Shown here: in pieces, positions 35,269 through 45,000 of the stretch | Numbering within the stretch: position 1 is the stretch's first letter | Layout: the number at the start of each line of letters is the position of its first letter | Source of the DNA: Taishania sp. | GTDB lineage: Bacteria > Bacteroidota > Bacteroidia > Flavobacteriales_D > Crocinitomicaceae | Length of the DNA stretch: 64,000 nucleotides | Reading direction: 5' to 3' | Assembly (NCBI GenBank): GCA_030150045.1 | Contig: JASLGM010000045.1 | Location: 1-64,000 of the forward strand | Translations under genes and position numbers: made by a program | The notes under the pieces: model-generated | Databases searched by the model: none | What the model saw: only the letters and a program-made list of their open reading frames with translations | What the model was told of the DNA's origin: nothing

Positions 35269-37701
35269 ATGAGTGATTTTTCAGAAGAAGATATCCTAAA
35301 AATAACAGAAGAATTGGAGAAATCCCCAGATCAAGGATTTATTCCACTTATTTCCGCGGAAGAAGAAGAAGAAATGAATAAAGAAGAATTTGCAGAAATA
35401 TTGCCGATTCTACCTTTGAGAAACAATGTATTGTTTCCAGGAACTATTATTCCTATTACTGTCGGACGTGAGAAATCCGTTAAGCTGATAAAGGCAGTAA
35501 ACAAAGGAAATAAAACAATGGGAGTGGTATCGCAAATCAATCAGGAGGATGAAGATCCGAACAGACAAGAACTGCATACCATCGGTACCATTGCACAAAT
35601 TGTACGCATTATTAAAATGCCCGATGGAAATTCTACAGTAATCATTCAAGGACGAAGAAAATTTGAACTTGTTGAGGTTGTAGAAAATCAACCATATTTA
35701 AAAGGAAGCATTCGTTTAATGGAGGAAAAATCCGTAGAAATGGATGCCAATTTGAAGGTGTTAATGAGTACGGTCAAAGAATTGGCAAATCGAATAATCA
35801 AGGAAAATCCAAATATTCCTTCAGAAGCGACTTTGGCCATAAACAACATCGATTCTCCAAAATTCCTTTTGAACTTCATTGCTTCAAATCTTAACGTGAA
35901 CGTTGATGAAAAGCAAGAGTTACTTGAAATACATGATTTTGAAGCAAGAATCATGAAAGTTTTAGAGCATCTTTCCACAGAATTACAAACCTTAGAACTT
36001 CAAAATGAAATTCAGAATAAGGTTAGAAAGGAAATGGATCGTCAGCAAAAAGAGTACTATTTGCAACAACAAATCCGTACCATTCAAGATGAATTAGGAG
36101 GAGGACCGCAAGATCAAGATGTCAAAGACCTTACAGAAAGAGCTACCCAAAAGAAATGGAGTGAAAATGTCGAGAAAATCTTTAACAAAGAGTTAGAGAA
36201 ATTACAACGCATGAATCCACAAGGTGCGGAATATACCGTACAGTTGAACTATTTGGATTTATTACTTGACTTGCCATGGGGAGAATTGACCAAAGATAAT
36301 TTAGACCTTAAACGTGCTGAAAAAGTTCTGGAACGCGATCATTACGGACTGGAAAAAGTGAAAACCAGAATCTTGGAATACCTGGCTGTTTTAAAGTTGA
36401 AAGGAGATATGAAATCACCGATTTTATGTTTCTACGGCCCTCCAGGTGTTGGAAAAACATCCCTTGGGAAATCTATTGCGGAAGCACTTGGTCGTAAATA
36501 CGTTCGTATGTCACTTGGTGGTGTACACGACGAATCAGAAATAAGAGGACACCGTAAAACATACATAGGAGCAATGCCCGGACGTGTGATGCAAAACTTG
36601 AAAAAGGCAGAAACGTCAAACCCTGTTTTTATCCTTGATGAGATTGATAAATTAGGAAGAAGTAACCATGGTGATCCTTCTTCGGCGCTTCTCGAAGTGT
36701 TAGATCCAGAACAAAATGCTAATTTCTACGACAATTATGTAGAAACAGAATACGATCTTTCGAAAGTGATGTTCATCGCTACAGCAAATAACTTGAGTGA
36801 TATCCAAGGACCTTTGCGCGACCGAATGGAGTTGATCGAAGTGAACGGATATACGGTTGAAGAAAAAGTTGAAATTGCTAAACGACATTTAATCCCAAAG
36901 CAATTGAAAGAACACGGAATTGATGCCAGCGTTTTCGCAATCGATAAAAAGCAAATTGAATTAGTCGTGGAAGAGTACACAGGTGAATCTGGAGTGCGCG
37001 GACTTGATAAAATGATGGCAAAGTTAGTGCGTAACCGTGCACGACAAATCGCAATGGAGGAAACTTACGAAGTGAAGTTGACAGCAGAAGATGTGAGTAC
37101 TATTTTAGGGCCAGGACATGGAAAAACCAAGTATGACAACAACGACATTGCAGGTGTGGTAACCGGATTAGCATGGACATCCATCGGAGGAGATATCTTG
37201 TTTATCGAATCCTCATTGACACCAGGAAAAGGGAAACTTACCTTGACCGGAAACCTAGGCGACGTCATGAAAGAATCTGCAATTTTAGCTCTGGAATACC
37301 TTAAAGCACACGCCAAAGATTTCGATTTAGATTTGGAGCAAATGGAAAATACAAACGTGCATATTCACGTGCCAGAAGGGGCAACACCAAAAGACGGACC
37401 TAGCGCCGGAATTACGATGTTGACCTCGTTGGCTTCCTCGTTCAAGAAGGTTAAAGTGAAGAAAAACTTAGCGATGACAGGCGAAATTACCTTGCGCGGA
37501 GATGTGTTGCCGGTTGGTGGAATCAAAGAAAAAATCTTGGCAGCCAAACGAGCGAAAATCAAAGAAATTATTCTTTGTGACAAAAACCGAAAAGACATTG
37601 AAGACATCAAAGCTGATTATTTAAAAGGTCTGACATTTCATTATGTTACCCGCATGAGTGAGGTTTTAGAAATCGCATTGACAAAGGAGAAAGCGAAGTA
37701 A
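35269..37701 (+). CDS. lon: ATP-dependent protease Lon
   Basis: Lon degrades damaged and regulatory proteins in the cytoplasm. Starting at the ATG (MSDFSEEDILKITEELEKSP), there is an acidic 40-residue lead, the Lon_N domain (LPILPLRNNVLFPGTIIPIT), a coiled middle with EYYLQQQIRTIQDELG, AAA+ Walker A GPPGVGKTSLGKS (about 390), FILDEIDKLG, and the protease domain with catalytic Ser in PKDGPSAGITM (about 711) and Lys in GGIKEKILAAKRA (about 753). At 810 residues it is full length. A longer frame from GTG 35236 is open but adds no conserved sequence. Confidence 0.97.
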   Translation: MSDFSEEDILKITEELEKSPDQGFIPLISAEEEEEMNKEEFAEILPILPLRNNVLFPGTIIPITVGREKSVKLIKAVNKGNKTMGVVSQINQEDEDPNRQELHTIGTIAQIVRIIKMPDGNSTVIIQGRRKFELVEVVENQPYLKGSIRLMEEKSVEMDANLKVLMSTVKELANRIIKENPNIPSEATLAINNIDSPKFLLNFIASNLNVNVDEKQELLEIHDFEARIMKVLEHLSTELQTLELQNEIQNKVRKEMDRQQKEYYLQQQIRTIQDELGGGPQDQDVKDLTERATQKKWSENVEKIFNKELEKLQRMNPQGAEYTVQLNYLDLLLDLPWGELTKDNLDLKRAEKVLERDHYGLEKVKTRILEYLAVLKLKGDMKSPILCFYGPPGVGKTSLGKSIAEALGRKYVRMSLGGVHDESEIRGHRKTYIGAMPGRVMQNLKKAETSNPVFILDEIDKLGRSNHGDPSSALLEVLDPEQNANFYDNYVETEYDLSKVMFIATANNLSDIQGPLRDRMELIEVNGYTVEEKVEIAKRHLIPKQLKEHGIDASVFAIDKKQIELVVEEYTGESGVRGLDKMMAKLVRNRARQIAMEETYEVKLTAEDVSTILGPGHGKTKYDNNDIAGVVTGLAWTSIGGDILFIESSLTPGKGKLTLTGNLGDVMKESAILALEYLKAHAKDFDLDLEQMENTNVHIHVPEGATPKDGPSAGITMLTSLASSFKKVKVKKNLAMTGEITLRGDVLPVGGIKEKILAAKRAKIKEIILCDKNRKDIEDIKADYLKGLTFHYVTRMSEVLEIALTKEKAK

Positions 37702-37719
37702 ATTATAGATAAACAAAGG

Positions 37720-37749
37720 AAAGGTTGGAAGTGATTTCAACCTTTTTTT
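37720..37749 (+). terminator. Rho-independent terminator of lon
   Basis: AGGTTGGAA pairs with TTTCAACCT around a GTGA loop and is followed by seven Ts, 20 nt past the stop. Confidence 0.88.
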
Positions 37750-37781
37750 GTGCTTGGATTTTTTAATAGAGGCATTAATTT

Positions 37782-38101
37782 GGCAGCCAATTTCGGTCTA
37801 CGTGTTTTAGTAAACATAAAAAAAAGGCTTCACCCGCTGGTTGCCACGAGCTTCCGCTGGTCGCTGTGGCAACCTAGCGTTCAGTCTTTTTTTTTACGTT
37901 TAGCTGGCACACTCCGCCCGGGCTGGAGATCCTAGTAAATATGGAGTAGCATTAAAAGAAATGGTCGTGATTTTACGATTTCTGCGTTAGGGATTGCAGT
38001 GGATAGCTCTTTGTTTCTTTCCAATTTATTGGATGAGAAACAAAGACTATGAACGAAAAGCCCGCCTTCTGTCCAAATTTACTTGGGCAGAAGGAACGCC
38101 C
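37782..38101 (+). repeat. Structured intergenic element, copy C (full length)
   Basis: The 5' module (37782-37930) begins GGCAGCCAATTTCGGTCTAC. It has an 8-bp stem GTTGCCAC/GTGGCAAC around the loop GCTTCCGCTGGTCGC, and GTTTAGCTGGCAC...CGCCCGGGCTGG. The 3' module (37984-38101) reads GCGTTAGGGATTGCAGTGG to GGAACGCCC. Hairpin 1 is CTTTGTTTCTTTCCAAT with ATTGGATGAGAAACAAAG; hairpin 2 is CCTTCTGTCCAA with TTGGGCAGAAGG. It lies between convergent lon and the cold-shock gene, flanked by their two terminators. Confidence 0.87.
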
Positions 38102-38132
38102 AAAGGGAAAGAGTAGAAATTTAGGGCATAAA

Positions 38133-38157
38133 AAAAGGCTATCATAAAGATAGCCTT
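38133..38157 (-). terminator. Rho-independent terminator of the cold-shock gene
   Basis: AAGGCTATC and GATAGCCTT pair around ATAAA; on the reverse strand the stem is followed by a T run. Confidence 0.85.
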
Positions 38158-38176
38158 AACAGATAAATAGTCTGGA

Positions 38177-38368
38177 TTATTTTCTTGACACGTTAACCGC
38201 GTTCAAACCTTTTCTTCCTTCCTCAAGTTCGAAAACTACTTCGTCCTTTTCTGTTACTTGTTCTTTTAATCCAGAAATGTGTACAAAGTACTCTTTTCCT
38301 GAATCTGTGTCTACGATAAAACCAAATCCTTTGGTCTCATTGAAGAATTTTACGATTCCTGTATGCAT
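38177..38368 (-). CDS. Cold-shock domain protein (CspA type)
   Basis: A 63-residue single-domain RNA/DNA chaperone. MHTGIVKFFNETKGFGFI contains the RNP1 motif (KGFGFI), and YFVHIS is RNP2; the protein ends LNAVNVSRK, the usual C-terminus. The frame is open 30 codons further upstream, but that part overlaps the promoter and the neighbour's end, and the csp family always starts here. It lies 64 nt behind a monooxygenase-like gene and has its own probable promoter and terminator. Confidence 0.95.
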   Translation of the reverse strand: MHTGIVKFFNETKGFGFIVDTDSGKEYFVHISGLKEQVTEKDEVVFELEEGRKGLNAVNVSRK

Positions 38369-38389
38369 TGATATTACTAAATTATGGGC

Positions 38390-38419
38390 GAAAGATACGC
38401 TTAATAATCGTCTTAGCAA
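38390..38419 (-). promoter_or_regulatory. Probable promoter of the cold-shock gene
   Basis: On the reverse strand TTG (38419-38417) and TATCTTTC (38397-38390) are 19 nt apart; the -7 box has C instead of the last G. The leader would be short, about 15-20 nt, unlike the long leaders of enterobacterial cspA. Confidence 0.4.
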
Positions 38420-38432
38420 GTAATTTAACGAT

Positions 38433-38738
38433 TTATTTGTGAAATAAAAAACCGTCAAAACATTCGTCTACACTCCAGGCTTCAGCTCTAGCACCGAACC
38501 ACGGTTTTATTGTACTCCAAATTTCTTTGAATTCGGGAGCGTTTCTGTATGCTTCTAAATCGGATTCTTGACCCCATTTGGAGTAGGTGAAGCAAATGTT
38601 CTGATTGTGAATATCCTGCAACATTTTCATGCCTTGACAACCTGGAAATTGGTTCACGATATTTTTTACGTTTTCAAAATGTGCTTTGAAAAGAGGTAAA
38701 GTCTCTGGGGTGAAAGTAAGTTTAACGATACGTATCAT
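38433..38738 (-). CDS. Antibiotic biosynthesis monooxygenase (ABM) domain protein
   Basis: The 101-residue protein fits the ferredoxin-like ABM fold. It begins MIRIVKLTFTPETLPLFKAH, then FPGCQGMKMLQD, FTYSKWGQESDLEAYRNA (W-containing strand and helix common to the family) and FKEIWSTIKPWF. Members range from quinol monooxygenases to simple dimers with no known reaction, so the activity is open. It starts 8 nt after the SAM hydrolase gene, so the two form an operon. Confidence 0.8.
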   Translation of the reverse strand: MIRIVKLTFTPETLPLFKAHFENVKNIVNQFPGCQGMKMLQDIHNQNICFTYSKWGQESDLEAYRNAPEFKEIWSTIKPWFGARAEAWSVDECFDGFLFHK

Positions 38739-38746
38739 TTTATTGA

Positions 38747-39613
38747 CTAAAAATTTGTGATCTCTTGAAAGTTATCATGCGAACCGCGGTAGGTGAACAA
38801 GATGCGGATGTTATCCATTTTTTTAAGACCAAAAAGTTTTTCGGCACCACCACCATTTTGATTGGCTCCTCTGTTAATGGCGATTTCTAAATATCCGGAT
38901 TCGCCGAAAAGGGCTAATTTTTCCCCTTCATTTACTTCATTATAGGTTGTGCTTATCTTACTGATTTCATAGCCACTTCCTTCTCGAATCTTAATGGTGA
39001 AATCTGAACCGTTTCCGATTTTGTCGAATAGATTACGGTCAATATTTGTGATGGCGTTTCCAAAGCTGTCAAAATGAATGATGTGCCCTTTAATAAAATT
39101 AGGTTCTATTATTGGGTTGGCATTGAACGCATTTCGGAATCGAGTAGAAGGGGATGCAAAGTCTTCAAAGGGAATGTTATTAAATACTTTAGCAGCAATC
39201 GGTATGAAAATGTTTTTTGTCGGAAAACGTAACGCTTTCGGAGAAGAAAGTACATCTTCAATTCTGAAAAGCTTTTCAGGGCGTTCTCCTTTTAATAGAG
39301 CTCCAAAAAAACCATTGTCATTTGCGAGAAAAAACTGGCCGTCTTTTTCCAATACATGAGGGAAAGCGCCATCCGAAGATCCGAAATTAATGATAGGTTC
39401 TGTATCTACACCTATAATATGTATCGTTCCTTTTGGAAAACTTAGACTAGCCTGACCAACTTGAAATGCAGCCTCAACAACATCAAATGGTTTTATATCA
39501 TGAGAGATATCAATGATGATTGCATCGGGACATTGCATGTGAATTTGCGCTTTTGCAACGGCCACATAATAATCTCTGGTCCCCCAGTCTGTTGTTAATG
39601 TAATAAATCGCAT
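38747..39613 (-). CDS. SAM hydroxide adenosyltransferase (DUF62 family)
   Basis: This family hydrolyses S-adenosylmethionine to adenosine and methionine and is related to fluorinases. The N-terminus MRFITLTTDWGTRDYYVAVA has the conserved TTDWG...DYYV motif. HDIKPFDVVEAAFQV and FPKGTIHIIGVD follow, then ANDNGFFGALL and the small C-terminal barrel with HIIHFDSFGNAITNI. The length of 288 is normal. Why the cell breaks down SAM is unclear. It heads a small operon with the ABM protein. Confidence 0.9.
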   Translation of the reverse strand: MRFITLTTDWGTRDYYVAVAKAQIHMQCPDAIIIDISHDIKPFDVVEAAFQVGQASLSFPKGTIHIIGVDTEPIINFGSSDGAFPHVLEKDGQFFLANDNGFFGALLKGERPEKLFRIEDVLSSPKALRFPTKNIFIPIAAKVFNNIPFEDFASPSTRFRNAFNANPIIEPNFIKGHIIHFDSFGNAITNIDRNLFDKIGNGSDFTIKIREGSGYEISKISTTYNEVNEGEKLALFGESGYLEIAINRGANQNGGGAEKLFGLKKMDNIRILFTYRGSHDNFQEITNF

Positions 39614-39655
39614 TTGGTTTTCTGTAAATAGTGCTTAATGTGAACTATTTTTTTC

Positions 39656-39663
39656 TACTTTTG
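39656..39663 (+). promoter_or_regulatory. Possible -7 element of the phoH-purC promoter
   Basis: TACTTTTG matches TAnnTTTG about 57 nt before the phoH start. A matching TTG box at -33 is not evident. Confidence 0.35.
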
Positions 39664-39719
39664 GTCAAAATTAACTTTATTCGAGCGAATAGCAGTACTC
39701 ATTTATATAATTTGTTGTT

Positions 39720-40736
39720 TTGTTGGAAAGAAAAATTGAAATTGAAGGCATCAATCCTGTAGAAATACTAGGGATAAATAATGCGAAACTCAAGCACATA
39801 AAATCGTTTTTCCCAAAATTAAAAATTGTCGCAAGAGGCAATGAGATTTTACTCAACGGAGAGGAGGAATCCTTAGATGAATTTGAACGAAAGTTTGATT
39901 TACTTTTGCGCCACTATCGAAAATTCACAACACTTACAGAAAACAACATTGACAACCTCATGTTGGCAGATGGACATACAATGCTTCATGTCGATGATGG
40001 CTCCGAAACCTTAGTACATGGAAATGGAGGTGTCAAAATTCAAGCCCGAACATTAAATCAAAAACGACTCGTAAAAGCGGTTAATAAAAGAGATATGGTT
40101 TTTGCCATTGGACCAGCTGGAACGGGGAAGACATATACGGCCGTAGCGCTTGCTGTACGTGCTTTAAAAGCCAAAGAAGTTAAACGTATCATTCTTACGC
40201 GGCCAGCAGTGGAGGCAGGAGAAAACCTAGGGTTCTTACCAGGTGATATGAAAGAAAAACTGGATCCTTACATGATGCCACTTTATGATGCACTTCGAGA
40301 TATGATACCAGGTGAAAAATTGGCTGATATGCTCGAATATGGTGTGATCGAAATTGCTCCTTTAGCTTTTATGCGTGGACGTACGTTAGATAATGCTTTT
40401 GTTATTTTAGACGAAGCACAAAATGCGACGACTATGCAAATGAAAATGTTCCTGACTCGAATGGGGATGACAGCAAAATTTGTTATTACAGGAGATATGT
40501 CGCAGGTCGATTTACCAAGAAGACAACGTTCAGGATTAGCTTACGCTTTGGATATTCTTAAAGAAGTTAAAGAAATTGAAATCATCCGTTTGCAACAAAG
40601 CGATGTAATTCGACACAGTTTAGTGAAGAAAATCATTGATGCTTTTGAAAAAGCGGAAGACGAAGAAAAAAGAGTAAGGGAAGAAGAAATAGAAAATAAG
40701 AAACAAGAATATAATAATTTGCAAAACAATGGATAA
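39720..40736 (+). CDS. phoH: PhoH family ATPase, TTG start
   Basis: A 338-residue PhoH-like protein with the RNA/nucleic-acid-associated P-loop NTPase domain. The first 110 residues are the family's N-terminal part (LERKIEIEGINPVEILGINN). Then come Walker A GPAGTGKTYTAVALAV (about 138), LTRPAVEAGENLGFLPGD, Walker B FVILDEAQNATTMQMKMFLT and GDMSQVDLPR, ending in a charged tail. An in-frame TAA stands at 39708, and the first ATG comes only after about 77 codons, inside the conserved part. Translation must therefore begin at one of two adjacent TTG codons (39720 or 39723). The gene overlaps purC by 8 nt. Confidence 0.9.
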   Translation: MLERKIEIEGINPVEILGINNAKLKHIKSFFPKLKIVARGNEILLNGEEESLDEFERKFDLLLRHYRKFTTLTENNIDNLMLADGHTMLHVDDGSETLVHGNGGVKIQARTLNQKRLVKAVNKRDMVFAIGPAGTGKTYTAVALAVRALKAKEVKRIILTRPAVEAGENLGFLPGDMKEKLDPYMMPLYDALRDMIPGEKLADMLEYGVIEIAPLAFMRGRTLDNAFVILDEAQNATTMQMKMFLTRMGMTAKFVITGDMSQVDLPRRQRSGLAYALDILKEVKEIEIIRLQQSDVIRHSLVKKIIDAFEKAEDEEKRVREEEIENKKQEYNNLQNNG

Positions 40737-41676
40737 GGCAATTGTAAAATCAGATTTTAACTTTTCAGGACAGACAAAAGTATACAAAGGAAAAGTAAGG
40801 GATGTATACACTTTAGAAAATGATATTCTTGTGATGGTAGCATCTGATCGTATCTCTGCTTTTGATCACGTTCTTCCTAAAGGGATTCCGCACAAAGGAC
40901 AGGTTTTGAATCAAGTAGCAACCATGTTCTTAGATGCAACAAAAGATATCGTTCCGAATTGGTTGATTGGTACGCCAGACCCATCTGTTGCAGTAGGTTA
41001 TGCATGTGAGCCTATTCGCGTAGAAATGGTTATTCGTGGTTACTTAGCAGGACATGCTGCTCGTGAATATAAAGCAGGAAAACGTGAGCTGTGTGGTGTT
41101 GCATTGCCAGAGGGAATGAAGGAAAACGATAAGTTTCCAACGCCGATCATCACACCCGCTACAAAAGCAGATGAAGGACATGATGAAGACATTTCAAGAG
41201 AAGACATCATTGCTAAAGGGATTTTGACGGAAGAAGTATATAGCCAATTGGAGAAATATACACATGCTTTATTTCAAAGAGGTACAGAAATCGCTGCTAC
41301 ACAAGGTTTGATTTTGGTGGATACGAAGTATGAATTTGGAATTAGAAATGGCGAAGTAATTTTAATTGATGAAATTCATACACCAGATTCTTCGCGTTAT
41401 TTCTATGCTGAAGGTTATCAAGAAAGACAAGATAAAGGCGAGGTGCAAAAGCAATTGTCAAAAGAATTTGTTCGTCAATGGTTGATAGAAAACGATTTCC
41501 AAGGTTTGGAAGGTCAATCGATTCCAGAGATGCCTGATGAATTTGTGAATACAATTACTGAACGTTATATCGAGTTGTACGAAAAGATTACTGGAAAAGC
41601 GTTTGAGAAGGCAGATACTTCAAATATTGAAGCACGTATTCAAACGAACGTAGAAGCGTTCCTAAAGACTCTATAG
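40729..41676 (+). CDS. purC: SAICAR synthetase (purine biosynthesis)
   Basis: PurC joins aspartate to CAIR with ATP. Motifs include VYKGKVRDVYTLENDILVMV near the start, SDRISAFDHVLPKGIPHKG, EMVIRGYLAGHAAREYKAG, LILVDTKYEFGI and LIDEIHTPDSSRYF. The 315-residue length is that of the longer, Bacteroidota/eukaryote-like form. It overlaps the 3' end of phoH by 8 nt, so the two are cotranscribed, and a strong terminator follows 24 nt after the stop. Confidence 0.96.
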   Translation: MDKAIVKSDFNFSGQTKVYKGKVRDVYTLENDILVMVASDRISAFDHVLPKGIPHKGQVLNQVATMFLDATKDIVPNWLIGTPDPSVAVGYACEPIRVEMVIRGYLAGHAAREYKAGKRELCGVALPEGMKENDKFPTPIITPATKADEGHDEDISREDIIAKGILTEEVYSQLEKYTHALFQRGTEIAATQGLILVDTKYEFGIRNGEVILIDEIHTPDSSRYFYAEGYQERQDKGEVQKQLSKEFVRQWLIENDFQGLEGQSIPEMPDEFVNTITERYIELYEKITGKAFEKADTSNIEARIQTNVEAFLKTL

Positions 41677-41700
41677 TAAAAGGATTTATCCTTCTTGGGA

Positions 41701-41730
41701 AAAGGCTGTTTTTTTAACAGCCTTTTTTTT
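41701..41730 (+). terminator. Rho-independent terminator of the phoH-purC operon
   Basis: AAGGCTGTT pairs with AACAGCCTT around a short T loop, followed by seven more Ts. Confidence 0.9.
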
Positions 41731-42003
41731 GTGCCCAATATGAAGATTTTTATCTTTATTTTCTGTTCACAACAAGAAAATAAAGTTGATTTTTTTCGGA
41801 ATAATTTCAATTGACAGAAATATTTCACCTTAAATCAAGCTAAATGTTCTTGTGTAAACGCTAGGTCTGTCATGAGATTGTCACATTTCAGGGAAAGCGT
41901 AAAAAAAACGATGATAATGCGTTAAAAAGTGCATTTTAGTCAAGTTCAGATGTGAATAGTCAGCCTTTAATGCCTATTTTTGCAACGCACATAAAAGGGT
42001 ATT
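41731..42003. other. Intergenic region before ccsBA
   Basis: No gene or repeat is visible. A -7-like box TATTTTTG (41975-41982) lies 21 nt before the ccsBA ATG and may be its promoter, without an obvious -33 box. Confidence 0.4.
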
Positions 42004-45000
42004 ATGAATAGAATATTAAGCGAGTTTTTCTCGATGCGAATGATGTCTTTAGGACTAATCGTTTTCCTTTTTGGAATCGGAACAGCCACTTTTCTTGAAT
42101 CCATTTACGACATTCAAACGGCTAAATTAATGATATACAACGCGATGTGGTTCGAATTGTTGTTGGCTTATCTGTGTATTTGCTTGGTAGTCAATGTATT
42201 CAGGTATAGAATGTGGCAAAGAGAGAAAATTGCTATGCTTATGTTCCACCTTTCTTTTATTGTGATAATCATAGGAGCTGGAGTGACAAGATATATGAGT
42301 TTTGAAGGTGTTATGCAACTTCCTGAGCCAGATCCTGAAACGGGAATTCTTAGACCTGTAGATTATATCCATTCTGCAGATCCTCGTGTGAAAATATTTA
42401 TCGATAATAAATATGTAGAGGAAACAGTTTACTTGTCAGAACAAGTGAAGCCAAATTTTAAAGTTAATTTCTCTTTCCCTGAGAAAAAGAGAAATATCAA
42501 GGTAGAATTAATCAAGTTTCAAAAGAGACATGTGGATAGTTTAATCATCAACGATACCATTCCAGATTATGTATTGGATATTGTTACGGGTGGTAAACAA
42601 TCCAATTATTTAGCGCCAGGAGGATTTATGATGATCGGGGATATTCCAATGTCTTTTGAGAAAAAAGATTTGATGCCTGGTGGAATTGAAGTGTACAAAG
42701 TGAACGGAAAGATGATGATTAAATCTGGTATTCCAATTTCTTACTTACCAATGGCGCAAATGCAAAAAGTGCGTCAATCAGGAATGGAAGCTCCCGATTC
42801 TTTGTATCAACAAATTCCTGTAGATTCACTTGTGCCTTTTAATACCCTTAACTTGTTCCAAGTAGGAGAACAATCTTTTGTTTTCAAAGAAGTAATCAAT
42901 CATGCGAAAATGATGCGTGTGCCTTCAGGACGTAAAGACCTTGGTAACGATTTCATTACATTGCGCTTCACAAATGGAAGTGAAGTAAGAGAAGTAACCG
43001 TTGAAGGCGGAATGGGAATTACTGCAAAAGAAGAACGTTTTACATGGAATGATCAATTGTTTAGTATCCAATATGGATCTGTTCCAGTACGACTGCCTTT
43101 CCAATTGGCTTGTAACGACTTTACGCTTTACCGTTACCCTGGGTCAGAATCTCCTTCTTCTTTCGAAAGTGTTGTAACCATTATGGATGTGAAAAAGAAC
43201 GTGAACAAAACGCAAAAGATTTTCATGAATAATGTAATGGATTACGATGGATATAGATTTTTCCAATCTTCTTATTTCCCAGATGAAACAGGAACTGTTT
43301 TGTCAGTAAACCATGACTGGTGGGGAACGAACATTTCATATTTAGGCTATTTATTAATGACAATCGGAATGGTTATGTCTCTTTTCGCACCTGTAGGACG
43401 ATTCAAAGAATTGAATGAATTACTGAAAAAGATTGCTGATAAACGCAAACAAGCAGGAACGACAATAATCGCAATCCTTCTTTCTTTTGGATTACAAGCG
43501 CAAGCAAATGAAGATTATCACATTCATGAAGATGGGACTGTACATTACGGATCTCATGACGAAGTGGATCATAGCGCTCATGTGCATGAGCAAGAAGTGC
43601 ACACACACGAACATGACCATAACCATAACCATGAACAAAAAACTGCAACGCAAACATTTTCGAAAGCATTGTTTATGTCAAAAAAACATGCTGATAACCT
43701 AGCGACTTTAATGGTGCAGGATTTTGATGGTAGAATTGTTCCTTTGCATACGGTTTGTGATGAAATCATGCGAAAAGTATCTCGTGCTTCTAACTTTGAA
43801 TACGAAGGCGTGAAATACGATGCGGTTCAAACCGTGATGAGTATGCATATTACACCTGATGCGTGGTTGAAAATACCTGTGATTTTCGTTCCAAGGGCTT
43901 TGCGTGAACGTTTGAAGCTTGATGAATATGCGAGCTATGAACAAATGATAAACAAAGAAACTGATCAATTCTATTGGGCTGATGAATACAAAAAAGCACA
44001 TCAGAAATTAGATAAAAACAAAGATGAGTTCGATAAGCAATTAATTAAATTGGTGGAGAAATTCGAAGTATTTAATTCTACCTTGATGTGGAGCTACTTG
44101 CGTATCATGCCAATTCGTGGACACGAAAATGATCAATGGTTCAATCCAATTTCAATGGATGTTGCACAAAGCGAAGTTAAGTTATACAATGCAGCTGGAG
44201 AATACTTCAATGCATTGTTCAAAGCTATGAACGATGGTAAATCTTACGGAGAAGCAGATGATAAATTAGATTTCTTAAAAGGACAACAACGTGAAAGTGC
44301 AGGTAAATTAGCCGTTTCAAAAACAAAATTGAAAATGGAAGTTTCTTACAACAGAATGACTATTTTCAAAAATGCACAATACATGTACTTGTTGACATCC
44401 TTGTTCTTGTTGTTCTTCTATGTGGGACGTATTGTAAGCAACAAAAAGGGAGGACCTTCAAAAATATCAACCATTATTGAAAAAGGTCTGATTGCAATTA
44501 TTGCTATTGTGTTTGTTTATCACGGAGCTGGATTGGGAATGCGTTGGAGTATTTCAGGTCACGCCCCATGGTCAAATGGTTATGAAGCGGTGGTTTTTAT
44601 CGGGTGGGTAACGGTTTTAGTTGGGTTCTTGTTTAACCGTAAAAACGTGATCATTCTTCCAGCAGCAGCATTGCTAGGATTCTTTATGATTTTCGTAACG
44701 GAAATGAATATCCTTGATCCACAGATTACGCCTTTAGTTCCTGTGTTGCAATCGTATTGGTTAATGATCCACGTAGCGATTATTGCAGCAAGTTATGGAT
44801 TCTTAGGTTTAGGATGTATTCTTGCCATTGTGAATCTCTTCTTATACATTTTCCGAACAAAAGAAAACGGGAAGGAAGTAACTTGGAACATCAATGAATT
44901 GACATACGTGTCGGAAATGACGCAAACCATTGGTTTATTTATGCTTACGATTGGTACCTTCTTAGGAGGAATCTGGGCAAATGAATCTTGGGGACGTTAT

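Noticed and set aside
37750..37935. Small frame of 61 codons after lon
   Set aside because: It consists of the 5' module of element C and has no independent support.
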